This document shows positions 8,558-15,982 of a stretch of DNA of 61,461 nucleotides, piece after piece; the first letter of the stretch is position 1, and each line of letters starts with the position of its first letter. Both the position numbers and the translations under genes were made by a program. The DNA comes from an uncultured Flavobacteriaceae bacterium. GTDB taxonomy: Bacteria > Bacteroidota > Bacteroidia > Flavobacteriales > Flavobacteriaceae. The notes under the pieces are model-generated. The model made no database searches and was not told the DNA's origin. It saw only the letters and a program-made list of their open reading frames with translations. Location of the stretch: contig CAJIZJ010000006.1 in the NCBI GenBank assembly GCA_905181825.1, positions 1 through 61,461 on the forward strand, written 5' to 3'.

Positions 8558-9445
8558 TTAATTTTCAATTGTTGCGGCTTTAGTATCCATCTCTCTATTT
8601 ATTTTCCTAACAAGTCCCTGAAGAACATTGCCAGGACCTACTTCAATAAATTCGTTACCGCCGTCCTTAATCATTTGCTGAACCGATTGCGTCCATTTTA
8701 CAGGTGCAGTTAGTTGAGAAATTAAATTCATTTTAATCTCTGATTCCTTCAGGACAGGCATTGCAGTTACGTTCTGATATATAGGGCAACTAGGGGTGCG
8801 GAATTGCGTGTTTTCTATGGCTGCTGCTAGTTGTTCTTTTGCCGGTGCCATTAACGGAGAATGAAAAGCCCCACCCACAGGGAGTACAAGAGCCCTACGT
8901 GCTCCTTTTTCTTTTAGTTGATCACAGGCTTTATGAATAGCGTCTACTGCTCCTGAGATCACCAATTGACCTGGGCAATTATAGTTGGCAGCGACTACGA
9001 TGCCCTCGATAGATTTACATGTTTCCTCTATTATTTCATTTTCTAAACCCAACACAGCCGCCATAGTCCCTTTAGTAGAATCACATGCTTTTTGCATTGC
9101 CTGCGCTCGTTGTGAGACTAGTTTTAGACCGTCTTCAAAACGGAGTGTGCCATTGGCAACTAAGGCTGAAAATTCACCAAGGGAATGTCCTGCAACCATG
9201 TCTGGCTGAAAGTGTTTTCCCAGACTCTTTGCTAAAATTACAGAATGTAAAAAGATTGCAGGTTGAGTCACTTTAGTCTCTTTCAAATCGTCAACACTTC
9301 CTTCAAACATTATTTTTGTAATGTTAAATCCTAAAATGTCATTAGCTTGTTCAAAAAGAGATTTTGCAATCGATGTACCCTCATAAAGAGGCAGGCCCAT
9401 CCCCGAAAATTGTGCACCTTGACCTGGAAAAATATATGCTTTCAT
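8558..9445 (-). CDS. fabD: Malonyl-CoA:ACP transacylase
   Basis: Loads malonyl groups from CoA onto acyl carrier protein to feed fatty-acid elongation in the cytoplasm. 295 residues, normal for FabD. It begins with 'YIFPGQGAQ', has the nucleophile serine in GHSLGE (S88), the malonyl-binding arginine in 'SQRAQAMQ', the catalytic histidine in 'GGAFHSPLM', and ends with 'EVGPGNVLQGLV'. It is not beside other fab genes here; it lies between folA and lspA with a 35-bp gap on the folA side and 5 bp on the lspA side, so fabD and lspA are almost surely co-transcribed. Confidence 0.96.
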   Translation of the reverse strand: MKAYIFPGQGAQFSGMGLPLYEGTSIAKSLFEQANDILGFNITKIMFEGSVDDLKETKVTQPAIFLHSVILAKSLGKHFQPDMVAGHSLGEFSALVANGTLRFEDGLKLVSQRAQAMQKACDSTKGTMAAVLGLENEIIEETCKSIEGIVVAANYNCPGQLVISGAVDAIHKACDQLKEKGARRALVLPVGGAFHSPLMAPAKEQLAAAIENTQFRTPSCPIYQNVTAMPVLKESEIKMNLISQLTAPVKWTQSVQQMIKDGGNEFIEVGPGNVLQGLVRKINREMDTKAATIEN

Positions 9446-9480
9446 GTGTATTGGTTTTAGTAGTGTCTAAACAGAGCTAG

Positions 9481-9990
9481 CTAGCGTCTTTTATAAGTTA
9501 AGAAAGAAAAAGGATAGTTGTGTTGGTCATCTTTCTCGTTGTAAACACAATTAATTTCCTCCCATTTTTTGATATCTATTTCAGGAAAAAATGTATCTCC
9601 TTCAAATGAGTGATGTACTTTTGTGAGTTCTATAAGATCAACAAAACCCAAGGCTTGTTTATAGATTTCTCCCCCTCCAATAATGTAGGGGCTAGAGTCA
9701 AGTTTCGCTGCTTCAATAGCTGATTCTAACGAATTTACAACCTTAACTCCCTCAGTTACTGTGTAGTTTTGTTGTCTAGTGATCACAATGTGGGTCCTGT
9801 TTGGCAAAGGCTTTGGAAAGCTTTCAAATGTTTTACGCCCCATAATTATACAATGCCCAGACGTAAGGGCCTTAAATCGTTGGAGGTCGTTTCGTAAGCG
9901 CCAAATTAAATCATTGTCTTTACCAATCACATTGTTTTCTGAGACGGCTACAATAAGTGTTAATTTAGATATTTGATTTGTTGTTTTCAA
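9481..9990 (-). CDS. folA: Dihydrofolate reductase
   Basis: Reduces dihydrofolate to tetrahydrofolate with NADPH, regenerating the cofactor oxidised by thymidylate synthase. 169 residues, standard. Landmarks: 'LIVAVSENNVIGKDNDLIW' at the N-terminus, the proton-relay acidic residue D35 (RNDLQRFK), the NADPH-binding 'IIMGRKTFESF' and 'IIGGGEIYKQAL'. It lies 45 bp downstream of thyA on the same strand, the usual functional pairing, and upstream of fabD. About seven residues precede the conserved core; ATG at 9990 is the only good start. Trimethoprim-type inhibitors act on this family; no resistance inference is made here. Confidence 0.96.
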   Translation of the reverse strand: MKTTNQISKLTLIVAVSENNVIGKDNDLIWRLRNDLQRFKALTSGHCIIMGRKTFESFPKPLPNRTHIVITRQQNYTVTEGVKVVNSLESAIEAAKLDSSPYIIGGGEIYKQALGFVDLIELTKVHHSFEGDTFFPEIDIKKWEEINCVYNEKDDQHNYPFSFLTYKRR

Positions 9991-10035
9991 TAGATAGTGT
10001 GTTAAGCAAAGGCAAAAGTAAGTGTTTCTATTAAA

Positions 10036-10860
10036 TTATACAGCCACTGCTCCTTTGATATGCGGGTGTGGGTCGTAACCTTCTAACGTAAAGTCATCAA
10101 ATGTAAAGTCAAATATATCTTTTATTTGAGGGTTTAGCGTCATTTTGGGAAGCGGACGAAGATCCCTTGATAGCTGTGTTTTTACTTGCTCTATATGGTT
10201 GCTATAAATATGTGCATCACCAAAAGTATGTATAAATTCACCAGCTTCATACCCACAAACTTGAGCGACCATCATAGTAAATAAGGCATAAGAGGCAATA
10301 TTAAAGGGCACTCCTAAAAATATATCTGCGCTTCGTTGGTAAAGTTGACAAGATAATTTCCCGTCATTTACATAAAACTGAAAAAAAGCATGGCAAGGGG
10401 GCAGCGCAGCTTTGTTGTTGGCTACATTATCGCTAAATGACTTTGAAGTATCCGGAAGTACTGATGGGTTCCATGCAGAAACCAACATGCGGCGGCTATT
10501 AGGGTTTGTTTTTAAGGTTTCAATAACTTCTGCGATTTGATCAATTTCATCACTGTTCCAATTACGCCACTGATGCCCATAAACAGGGCCTAAGTCCCCA
10601 TTTTCATCTGCCCAAGCGTTCCATATTTTCACTCCATTTTCAGTTAGGTAGTCAATGTTTGTATCGCCTTTTAGGAACCAAAGTAATTCGTAAATAATAG
10701 ATTTAAGATGAAGTTTTTTGGTGGTTACCATTGGAAAGCCTTGACTAAGGTCAAATCGCATTTGGTATCCAAACACACTTTTAGTCCCTGTACCGGTACG
10801 GTCTCCTTTTTCATTTCCATTTTCTAACACATGTGACACTAGGTCTAAATACTGCTTCAT
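10036..10860 (-). CDS. thyA: Thymidylate synthase
   Basis: Makes dTMP from dUMP with methylene-tetrahydrofolate, producing dihydrofolate for FolA encoded next to it. 274 residues, slightly longer than E. coli ThyA. It has '[16 protein letters not shown]' near the N-terminus, the active-site Cys C156 in '[12 protein letters not shown]', '[15 protein letters not shown]' and '[12 protein letters not shown]'. The classical folate-dependent type, not flavin-dependent ThyX. A strong terminator for nupC ends 21 bp upstream of its start, so thyA must have its own promoter in that short gap; a near-consensus TATTTTTA can be seen there on the minus strand. Confidence 0.96.
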   Translation of the reverse strand: MKQYLDLVSHVLENGNEKGDRTGTGTKSVFGYQMRFDLSQGFPMVTTKKLHLKSIIYELLWFLKGDTNIDYLTENGVKIWNAWADENGDLGPVYGHQWRNWNSDEIDQIAEVIETLKTNPNSRRMLVSAWNPSVLPDTSKSFSDNVANNKAALPPCHAFFQFYVNDGKLSCQLYQRSADIFLGVPFNIASYALFTMMVAQVCGYEAGEFIHTFGDAHIYSNHIEQVKTQLSRDLRPLPKMTLNPQIKDIFDFTFDDFTLEGYDPHPHIKGAVAV

Positions 10861-10880
10861 TCCAATTAATTTTATAAAGT

Positions 10881-10921
10881 TAAAAATAAAAAAAGCTTCA
10901 ATATTAAAGAAATTGAAGCTT
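10881..10921 (-). terminator. Intrinsic terminator after nupC
   Basis: On the minus strand AAGCTTCAAT (complement of 10912-10921) pairs perfectly with ATTGAAGCTT (complement of 10893-10902), 9-nt loop, followed by a T-rich run toward 10881. It lies 28 bp after the nupC stop and separates nupC from thyA. Confidence 0.85.
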
Positions 10922-10948
10922 GTAATAATTTGAAAAGTTATTAACTAT

Positions 10949-12346
10949 TTACCCAATAATTGCTCCAGCAATTGTGGCAGATAAAAGAGAGGCGATAGTA
11001 CCTCCAATAAGAGCCTTAATTCCAAATTCGGAAAGTGTTTTTCGTTGACCCGGGGCCAATGATCCAATACCACCTATTTGAATTCCGATAGAAGCAAAAT
11101 TAGCAAATCCACAAAGCATATAAGTCGCCATTATTATGGATTTTTCGTATTTTAAATGTAGTAGGTTTAGTGGGTTTTTTAATTCTGCTAACTGTATGTA
11201 CCCAACAAATTCACTGGCTGCTAGTTTAATCCCTAACAGTTGCCCCATTAGTGCAACGTCCTCTTTAGCAATTCCAATGAGCCACATTAATGGTGCAAAA
11301 GCATACCCTAAAATAAACTCAAGTGAAAAGTTTTTGTAAGAAGTATTAGAAGCGACCCAGTCGTTTAGTGTAGTCCAATCACCCACCCATGCCAGGATGC
11401 CATTTATCATAGCAATAAAGGCTAAAAAGACTAGAAGCATAGCGCCAATATTTAGTGCTAATTTTAGCCCTTCGGTTGTTCCGTTTGCAATAGATTCAAG
11501 AATGTTGGATCCAATTTTTTCTTGTGAAACAACAATTTCATTATCTATAGCTTCTACCTGTGGGTATAGCATTTTTGAAATTACTATAGCGCCGGGTGCA
11601 GCCATTACTGAGGCCGTTAATAAGTGTTTTGCATAAAATAAGCGCAAGACTTCATCGTCACCTCCAAGGAATCCTATGTAAGCTGCCAAAACGCCTCCTG
11701 CAACGGTGGCCATTCCTCCAATCATGACTAGTAAGATCTCCGAACGGTTCATTTTTTCTAAATAAGCCTTGATCATTAAGGGCGATTCCGTTTGTCCCAA
11801 AAATATATTTCCCGCAACACTTAGGCTTTCTGCTCCGGAAACTTGTAGCAGCTTACTTAATAACCAGGCCAACCCTTTAACCACGCGTTGTATGATACCT
11901 AAATAAAACAAAACAGAAGTTAGCGCAGAAAAGAATATAACTGTTGGTAGTATTGAAATGGCGAATGTTACCAATGGAGCCTCAATCTCTCCAGTTGAAA
12001 ATGAAGCGAATAAAAACTTAGTACCTTGAAGTGTGAAGTCTAATACAGCAATAAATAAACTTCCTACCCATTCAAAAAAATCTTGAATAAAAGTAACTTT
12101 TAATACACCAACAGCTAAAATAATCTGCGCACCAAGCCCAAAGACAACAGTTCTCCAGTTAATGGCTTTTTTATTGGCACTCAATAGATAAGAAATTAAG
12201 ATCAATACAAACATCCCTAAAAGCCCCCTAAGCAAGCTGTTTAGAGTAAAGCCTTGACTTGCTATGATTTCAGAACCAGTATTTTGAGCTAAAAGTTGTT
12301 GAGTATTTGTAAACAATACAAATAAAATAAAAATTAGTTTTTTCAT
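10949..12346 (-). CDS. nupC: Concentrative nucleoside transporter (NupC/CNT family)
   Basis: Inner-membrane symporter importing nucleosides with Na+ or H+. 465 residues, longer than E. coli NupC because of an N-terminal extension that looks like a signal sequence (MKKLIFILFVLF ... LLAQ) followed by a first helix. About nine to ten hydrophobic segments follow. The CNT signature is clear: 'GQTESPLMIKAYL' in the nucleoside-binding region and the 'ASEFVGYIQL' segment, with the C-terminal 'CGFANFASIGIQIGGIGSLAPGQR' region split over helices. It lies 11 bp after the bifunctional-nuclease-domain gene and ends in its own hairpin. With thyA/folA and a deoxynucleoside kinase nearby it fits nucleotide salvage. 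Coupling ion not resolved. Confidence 0.92.
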   Translation of the reverse strand: MKKLIFILFVLFTNTQQLLAQNTGSEIIASQGFTLNSLLRGLLGMFVLILISYLLSANKKAINWRTVVFGLGAQIILAVGVLKVTFIQDFFEWVGSLFIAVLDFTLQGTKFLFASFSTGEIEAPLVTFAISILPTVIFFSALTSVLFYLGIIQRVVKGLAWLLSKLLQVSGAESLSVAGNIFLGQTESPLMIKAYLEKMNRSEILLVMIGGMATVAGGVLAAYIGFLGGDDEVLRLFYAKHLLTASVMAAPGAIVISKMLYPQVEAIDNEIVVSQEKIGSNILESIANGTTEGLKLALNIGAMLLVFLAFIAMINGILAWVGDWTTLNDWVASNTSYKNFSLEFILGYAFAPLMWLIGIAKEDVALMGQLLGIKLAASEFVGYIQLAELKNPLNLLHLKYEKSIIMATYMLCGFANFASIGIQIGGIGSLAPGQRKTLSEFGIKALIGGTIASLLSATIAGAIIG

Positions 12347-12357
12347 ATTGTAATAGA

Positions 12358-12978
12358 TTATCTTTTTGAGATCTCGTCTCGTACCTTAGCAGCTGTTTCA
12401 TAATCTTCATCAGCAACTGCTTTAGTTAGTATTTCGTGTAATTGGTCAATAGATTTGTTATGGTAACTGCTTTTATTTGTGTCTGTTTCCTCCGTTTCAA
12501 AGTCTAAATTTTCAAAAAGTATCACTTCTTCTGATGTGTCTTCAGTGTGTTCTTTTTTAGGGTCATTTTTTAAAATAATCCCTGCTTTTTCTAAAATGTT
12601 TTGATAGGTAAATATGGGAGCAGAAAAACGCAGCGCCAATGCAATTGCGTCGCTAGTTCTCGCATCAATAACTTCTTCAGTCTTGTCACGTTCGCAAATG
12701 AGAGATGCATAGAATACGCCATCAACAAGCTTGTGAATAATAACTTGTTTTACTACAATGTCAAAACGATCTGAAAAGTTTTTAAATAAGTCGTGTGTAA
12801 GAGGTCTTGGTGGTTCAATCTCTTTTTCTAAAGCGATTGCAATTGATTGAGCTTCAAAAGCTCCAATAACAATTGGTAGCTTTCGTTGTCCATCAACCTC
12901 ACTCAAAATCAAAGCGTAAGCACCGCTTTGAGTCTGGCTGTATGAAATACCTTTTATGTTAAGACGAACTAAACTCAT
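12358..12978 (-). CDS. Bifunctional nuclease domain (DUF151) protein with UVR motif
   Basis: 206-residue cytoplasmic protein. Residues about 1-135 are a BFN/DUF151 domain: 'YALILSEVDGQRKLPIVIGAFEAQSIAIALE' (split here only by description) and 'DARTSDAIALALRF' are its hallmarks. An acidic linker (about 150-170) leads to a C-terminal UvrB/UvrC-type helical hairpin (about 172-206, 'ADEDYETAAKVRDEI'). This BFN-plus-UVR arrangement is common in Bacteroidota. BFN homologues in plants have been reported to have DNase/RNase activity; the bacterial role is not settled. It lies upstream of nupC with an 11-bp gap and is likely co-transcribed with it. Family sure, function uncertain. Confidence 0.88.
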   Translation of the reverse strand: MSLVRLNIKGISYSQTQSGAYALILSEVDGQRKLPIVIGAFEAQSIAIALEKEIEPPRPLTHDLFKNFSDRFDIVVKQVIIHKLVDGVFYASLICERDKTEEVIDARTSDAIALALRFSAPIFTYQNILEKAGIILKNDPKKEHTEDTSEEVILFENLDFETEETDTNKSSYHNKSIDQLHEILTKAVADEDYETAAKVRDEISKR

Positions 12979-13093
12979 AAGTTATAACACAAAGAACAGT
13001 TTAAATTAGTAAAGTACCAAACCCTTGACAAATAAGTTTTTGATTATTGTAATAAATAAACGAAGCTTATAAAAGTGCTATATTCTTAAGAAT

Positions 13094-14050
13094 TTATGCG
13101 TTTTGAGCTTTGAAAACTTTTAATTTTTCTATCAATTTGGGAACGACTTCAAAGGCGTCACCGACGATGCCGTAATCAGCAGCTTTAAAAAACGGTGCAT
13201 CTGGATCGGTATTAATGACCACCTTTACTTTGGAGGCATTGATTCCAGCTAAATGCTGAATAGCTCCAGAAATTCCAATTGCTATATATAAGTTTGTAGC
13301 CACAGGCTTTCCTGTTTGACCTACATGTTCGCTATGAGGTCTCCAGCCCAAATCAGAAACAGGTTTTGAGCAAGCAGTTGCAGCTCCAAGAATATCCGCT
13401 AGTTCTTCTATCATTGCCCAGTTTTCTGGACCTTTTAATCCACGACCTGCTGATACGACCACTTCAGCATCCGCAATAGTCACTTTGTCATTTGCTTTAT
13501 CTATGGAAGTTACGCTTGTTGATGATGTTGTCAAGTCAGGAGCAAATGCTTCTATTTGTGCAGCAGCATCTTTTTCTACTATACCAAATGAATTGTTAGA
13601 CACCCCTACTATTTTAATTGGGGTAGATATTTCAGTATTACAAAATGCTTTGTTAGTAAATGCGGTTCGCTTTACTGTAAATGGATTTAGATTTGACGGG
13701 GTCGCTACTACATTTGGCACATATCCTGCGTTAAGACCTACAGCTAGTAGCGGTGCTATGTACTTGCTGTCAGCACTTGCACTTAATACAACTACCGTTG
13801 CGCTTTCGTTTTCTGCTGCTTTCTTTATAGCATCTGCATATATTTTAGCGTTAAAGTCGTTGACGGAGTCTATATTTAATACTTTATCTACACCATAATC
13901 GCCTAACTTTGACACGTCATTGGCCTTAAATGTTAGTGCGGTTAGTGTAGTACCCATAGCATCTGCTATGGCTTTTCCGTAAGAGGCCGCTTCTAAAGCA
14001 GCTTTTTTAAAATTTCCTTGATCAGATTCTGTATATACTAAAACGGACAT
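13094..14050 (-). CDS. etfA: Electron transfer flavoprotein, alpha subunit
   Basis: FAD-binding subunit of ETF, which accepts electrons from acyl-CoA dehydrogenases and related flavoenzymes and passes them to the respiratory quinone pool through ETF-QO. 318 residues, normal length. The C-terminal FAD domain shows 'VSAGRGLKGPENW', 'GWRPHSEHVGQTGK', 'LYIAIGISGAIQHLAGI' and 'VVINTDPDAPFFKAADYGIVGD', all family landmarks. It is 21 bp downstream of etfB, the usual operon. No acyl-CoA dehydrogenase gene is adjacent. Regulation may involve the 28-bp palindrome upstream of etfB. Confidence 0.96.
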   Translation of the reverse strand: MSVLVYTESDQGNFKKAALEAASYGKAIADAMGTTLTALTFKANDVSKLGDYGVDKVLNIDSVNDFNAKIYADAIKKAAENESATVVVLSASADSKYIAPLLAVGLNAGYVPNVVATPSNLNPFTVKRTAFTNKAFCNTEISTPIKIVGVSNNSFGIVEKDAAAQIEAFAPDLTTSSTSVTSIDKANDKVTIADAEVVVSAGRGLKGPENWAMIEELADILGAATACSKPVSDLGWRPHSEHVGQTGKPVATNLYIAIGISGAIQHLAGINASKVKVVINTDPDAPFFKAADYGIVGDAFEVVPKLIEKLKVFKAQNA

Positions 14051-14071
14051 TTTTCTTTTTTTTTAAATTAA

Positions 14072-14818
14072 TTAAATAACTTTTGCTTCGTTGTGAAGGA
14101 GATTGATGAGCTCATCAATATTGTCAGCTTCTACTAATTTAACAGCCCCTCGTGCTGCTGGTTTTTCAAAAGAGACTGAGTTAGTTGCTGAGTTGTCAGA
14201 TTCAGGCGCAACAACCGTAAGTGGTTTTTTTCGCGCCATCATAATTCCTCTCATGTTAGGGATTCTAAGATCACTTTCTTCAACAAGTCCTTTTTGTCCG
14301 CCAATTACAAGCGGTAAAACAGTGGATAGTATTTCCTTTCCTCCGTCAATTTCACGAATAGCTATTGCTGTTGTTCCCTCTACTTCTAAACTAATACAGT
14401 TGGTTACAAAATTAGCATCTAACATGGCTGCTAACATTCCAGGCACCATTCCTCCATTATAGTCAATAGATTCACGACCAGCTATAATTAAATCATAGTT
14501 TCCTTTTCTAGCCACTTCAGTTAAATGAGTGGCAACAGAATAACCGTCAGGAGTACTTGCATTTACTCGAATTGCGGCGTCTGCCCCTATAGCAAGCGCT
14601 TTTCTGAGAGTAGGCTCTGTTTCTGGACCTCCAACACTAACAACATCTATAGTAGCATTTTGTTTTTCTTTAAACCACATTGCACGAGTCAATCCAAATT
14701 CATCATTTGGATTTATAACAAATTGAACTCCGTTTGAGTCAAACTTGGAGTCATCTTCAATAAAATTAATTTTAGAAGTCGTGTCAGGAACATGACTAAT
14801 ACAGACTAATATTTTCAT
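14072..14818 (-). CDS. etfB: Electron transfer flavoprotein, beta subunit
   Basis: Partner of EtfA; binds AMP structurally and contacts the dehydrogenase. 248 residues, normal. It begins 'MKILVCISHVPDTTSKI', contains 'FVINPNDEFGLTRA' and the ETF-beta signature region 'LIIAGRESIDYNGGMVPGM', then 'RGIMMARKKPL'. First gene of the etfBA operon. A TACTTTTG -7 element is at 14852-14859 on the minus strand, and a perfect 28-bp palindrome (14873-14900) covers where its -33 element would be, suggesting a repressor site. Divergent from pdhB. Confidence 0.96.
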   Translation of the reverse strand: MKILVCISHVPDTTSKINFIEDDSKFDSNGVQFVINPNDEFGLTRAMWFKEKQNATIDVVSVGGPETEPTLRKALAIGADAAIRVNASTPDGYSVATHLTEVARKGNYDLIIAGRESIDYNGGMVPGMLAAMLDANFVTNCISLEVEGTTAIAIREIDGGKEILSTVLPLVIGGQKGLVEESDLRIPNMRGIMMARKKPLTVVAPESDNSATNSVSFEKPAARGAVKLVEADNIDELINLLHNEAKVI

Positions 14819-14851
14819 TTTCTAAGTTTTTGTTCTAATTAGATTTGAGTT

Positions 14852-14859
14852 CAAAAGTA
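14852..14859 (-). promoter_or_regulatory. Probable -7 promoter element of etfBA
   Basis: TACTTTTG on the minus strand matches TAnnTTTG and lies 33 bp upstream of the etfB ATG. The expected -33 position falls in the 28-bp palindrome at 14873-14900. Confidence 0.5.
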
Positions 14860-14872
14860 ATTAAAAAACTTT

Positions 14873-14900
14873 AAATTTCCTATGCATGCATAGGAAATTT
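14873..14900. promoter_or_regulatory. Perfect 28-bp palindrome, candidate operator between etfB and pdhB
   Basis: Both strands read identically over 28 bases: left half AAATTTCCTATGCA (14873-14886), right half its exact reverse complement TGCATAGGAAATTT (14887-14900). It has no loop and no T-run on either side, so it is a poor terminator and looks like the binding site of a dimeric regulator. It sits roughly at -20 to -48 of etfB and upstream of the pdhB -7 element (14937-14944), so one protein could control both fatty-acid-linked electron transfer and pyruvate dehydrogenase. No regulator gene lies beside it. Confidence 0.6.
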
Positions 14901-14936
14901 TAATGAATTGTTTTAATTATAATTGAGTATTATTCT

Positions 14937-14944
14937 TATTTTTG
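14937..14944 (+). promoter_or_regulatory. Probable -7 promoter element of pdhB
   Basis: TATTTTTG matches TAnnTTTG, 20 bp upstream of the pdhB ATG at 14965. No clear -33 TTG at standard spacing. Confidence 0.45.
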
Positions 14945-14964
14945 TACCTCATAAAATTCAACTA

Positions 14965-15942
14965 ATGAAAACAATTCAATTTAGAGAGGCAATATGTGAA
15001 GCGATGAGTGAAGAAATGCGTCGCGATGAGAGCATTTATTTAATGGGTGAGGAAGTTGCCGAGTATAACGGTGCTTACAAAGCCTCAAAAGGAATGCTAG
15101 ACGAATTTGGCGCTAAAAGAGTTATCGACACACCAATTGCGGAGTTAGGTTTCTCGGGAATTGCTGTTGGATCAACCATGACAGGTAACCGTCCTATTGT
15201 TGAGTTTATGACATTTAACTTTTCATTGGTAGGAATTGATCAAATTATAAATAATGCTGCCAAAATAAGACAAATGTCTGGAGGTCAGTTTAAGTGTCCT
15301 ATTGTTTTTAGAGGACCTACTGGATCTGCGGGTCAGTTAGGAGCAACACACTCTCAGGCTTTTGAAAACTGGTTTGCAAATTGTCCTGGACTTAAAGTCG
15401 TTATTCCTTCAAATCCGTATGACGCTAAAGGTCTACTAAAGGCGGCTATTAGAGATGATGATCCTGTAATTTTCATGGAAAGTGAGCAGATGTATGGGGA
15501 CAAAGGAGAGGTTCCAGAAGGAGAATATGTTTTGCCAATTGGAGTTGCTGATATTAAAAGAGTAGGTTCTGATGTGACTGTTGTGTCATTTGGGAAAATT
15601 ATTAAAGAAGCATATATTGCTGCAGATGCCTTAGAAAAAGAAGGAGTTTCATGTGAAGTTATCGATCTAAGGACTGTACGCCCATTAGATATTAATACAA
15701 TTTTAGAATCAGTTAAAAAAACAAATCGTTTGGTTATCCTTGAAGAAGCTTGGCCATTTGGGAATGTATCCACAGAGATAACGTATCAAGTTCAAGAAAA
15801 AGCATTTGATCATCTTGATGCACCAATTATTAAAATTAATACTGCAGATACTCCTGCACCTTACTCACCAGTTCTTTTAAAAGAGTGGTTGCCTAACAGC
15901 GACGATGTCGTTAAGGCTGTTAAAAAAGTAATGTATAAATAA
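14965..15942 (+). CDS. pdhB: Pyruvate dehydrogenase E1 component, beta subunit
   Basis: Beta chain of the thiamine-diphosphate E1 enzyme that decarboxylates pyruvate and reductively acetylates the E2 lipoyl group. 325 residues from ATG 14965, the usual length; upstream in-frame codons to 14923 are rejected because the conserved start is 'MKTIQFREAICEAM'. Landmarks: 'YLMGEEVAEYNGAYKASKGM', 'RVIDTPIAELGFSGIAVG', 'RGPTGSAGQLGATHSQ', and the C-terminal transketolase domain 'VISLRTVRPLD'-like segment (here VIDLRTVRPLD). pdhA and the E2 gene are not adjacent, a split arrangement common in flavobacteria. Divergent from etfB; followed by a DUF5686 protein gene. Confidence 0.95.
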   Translation: MKTIQFREAICEAMSEEMRRDESIYLMGEEVAEYNGAYKASKGMLDEFGAKRVIDTPIAELGFSGIAVGSTMTGNRPIVEFMTFNFSLVGIDQIINNAAKIRQMSGGQFKCPIVFRGPTGSAGQLGATHSQAFENWFANCPGLKVVIPSNPYDAKGLLKAAIRDDDPVIFMESEQMYGDKGEVPEGEYVLPIGVADIKRVGSDVTVVSFGKIIKEAYIAADALEKEGVSCEVIDLRTVRPLDINTILESVKKTNRLVILEEAWPFGNVSTEITYQVQEKAFDHLDAPIIKINTADTPAPYSPVLLKEWLPNSDDVVKAVKKVMYK

Positions 15943-15982
15943 TTTATTTATACACGAAATTTCTTCATTGGACCAATTTTTG

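Noticed and set aside
13485-13898. 137-codon plus-strand ORF inside etfA, and 119-codon ORF 14103-14462 inside etfB
   Set aside because: Both lie opposite strongly conserved etf genes and have low-complexity Ser/Ala/Thr composition typical of antisense frames.
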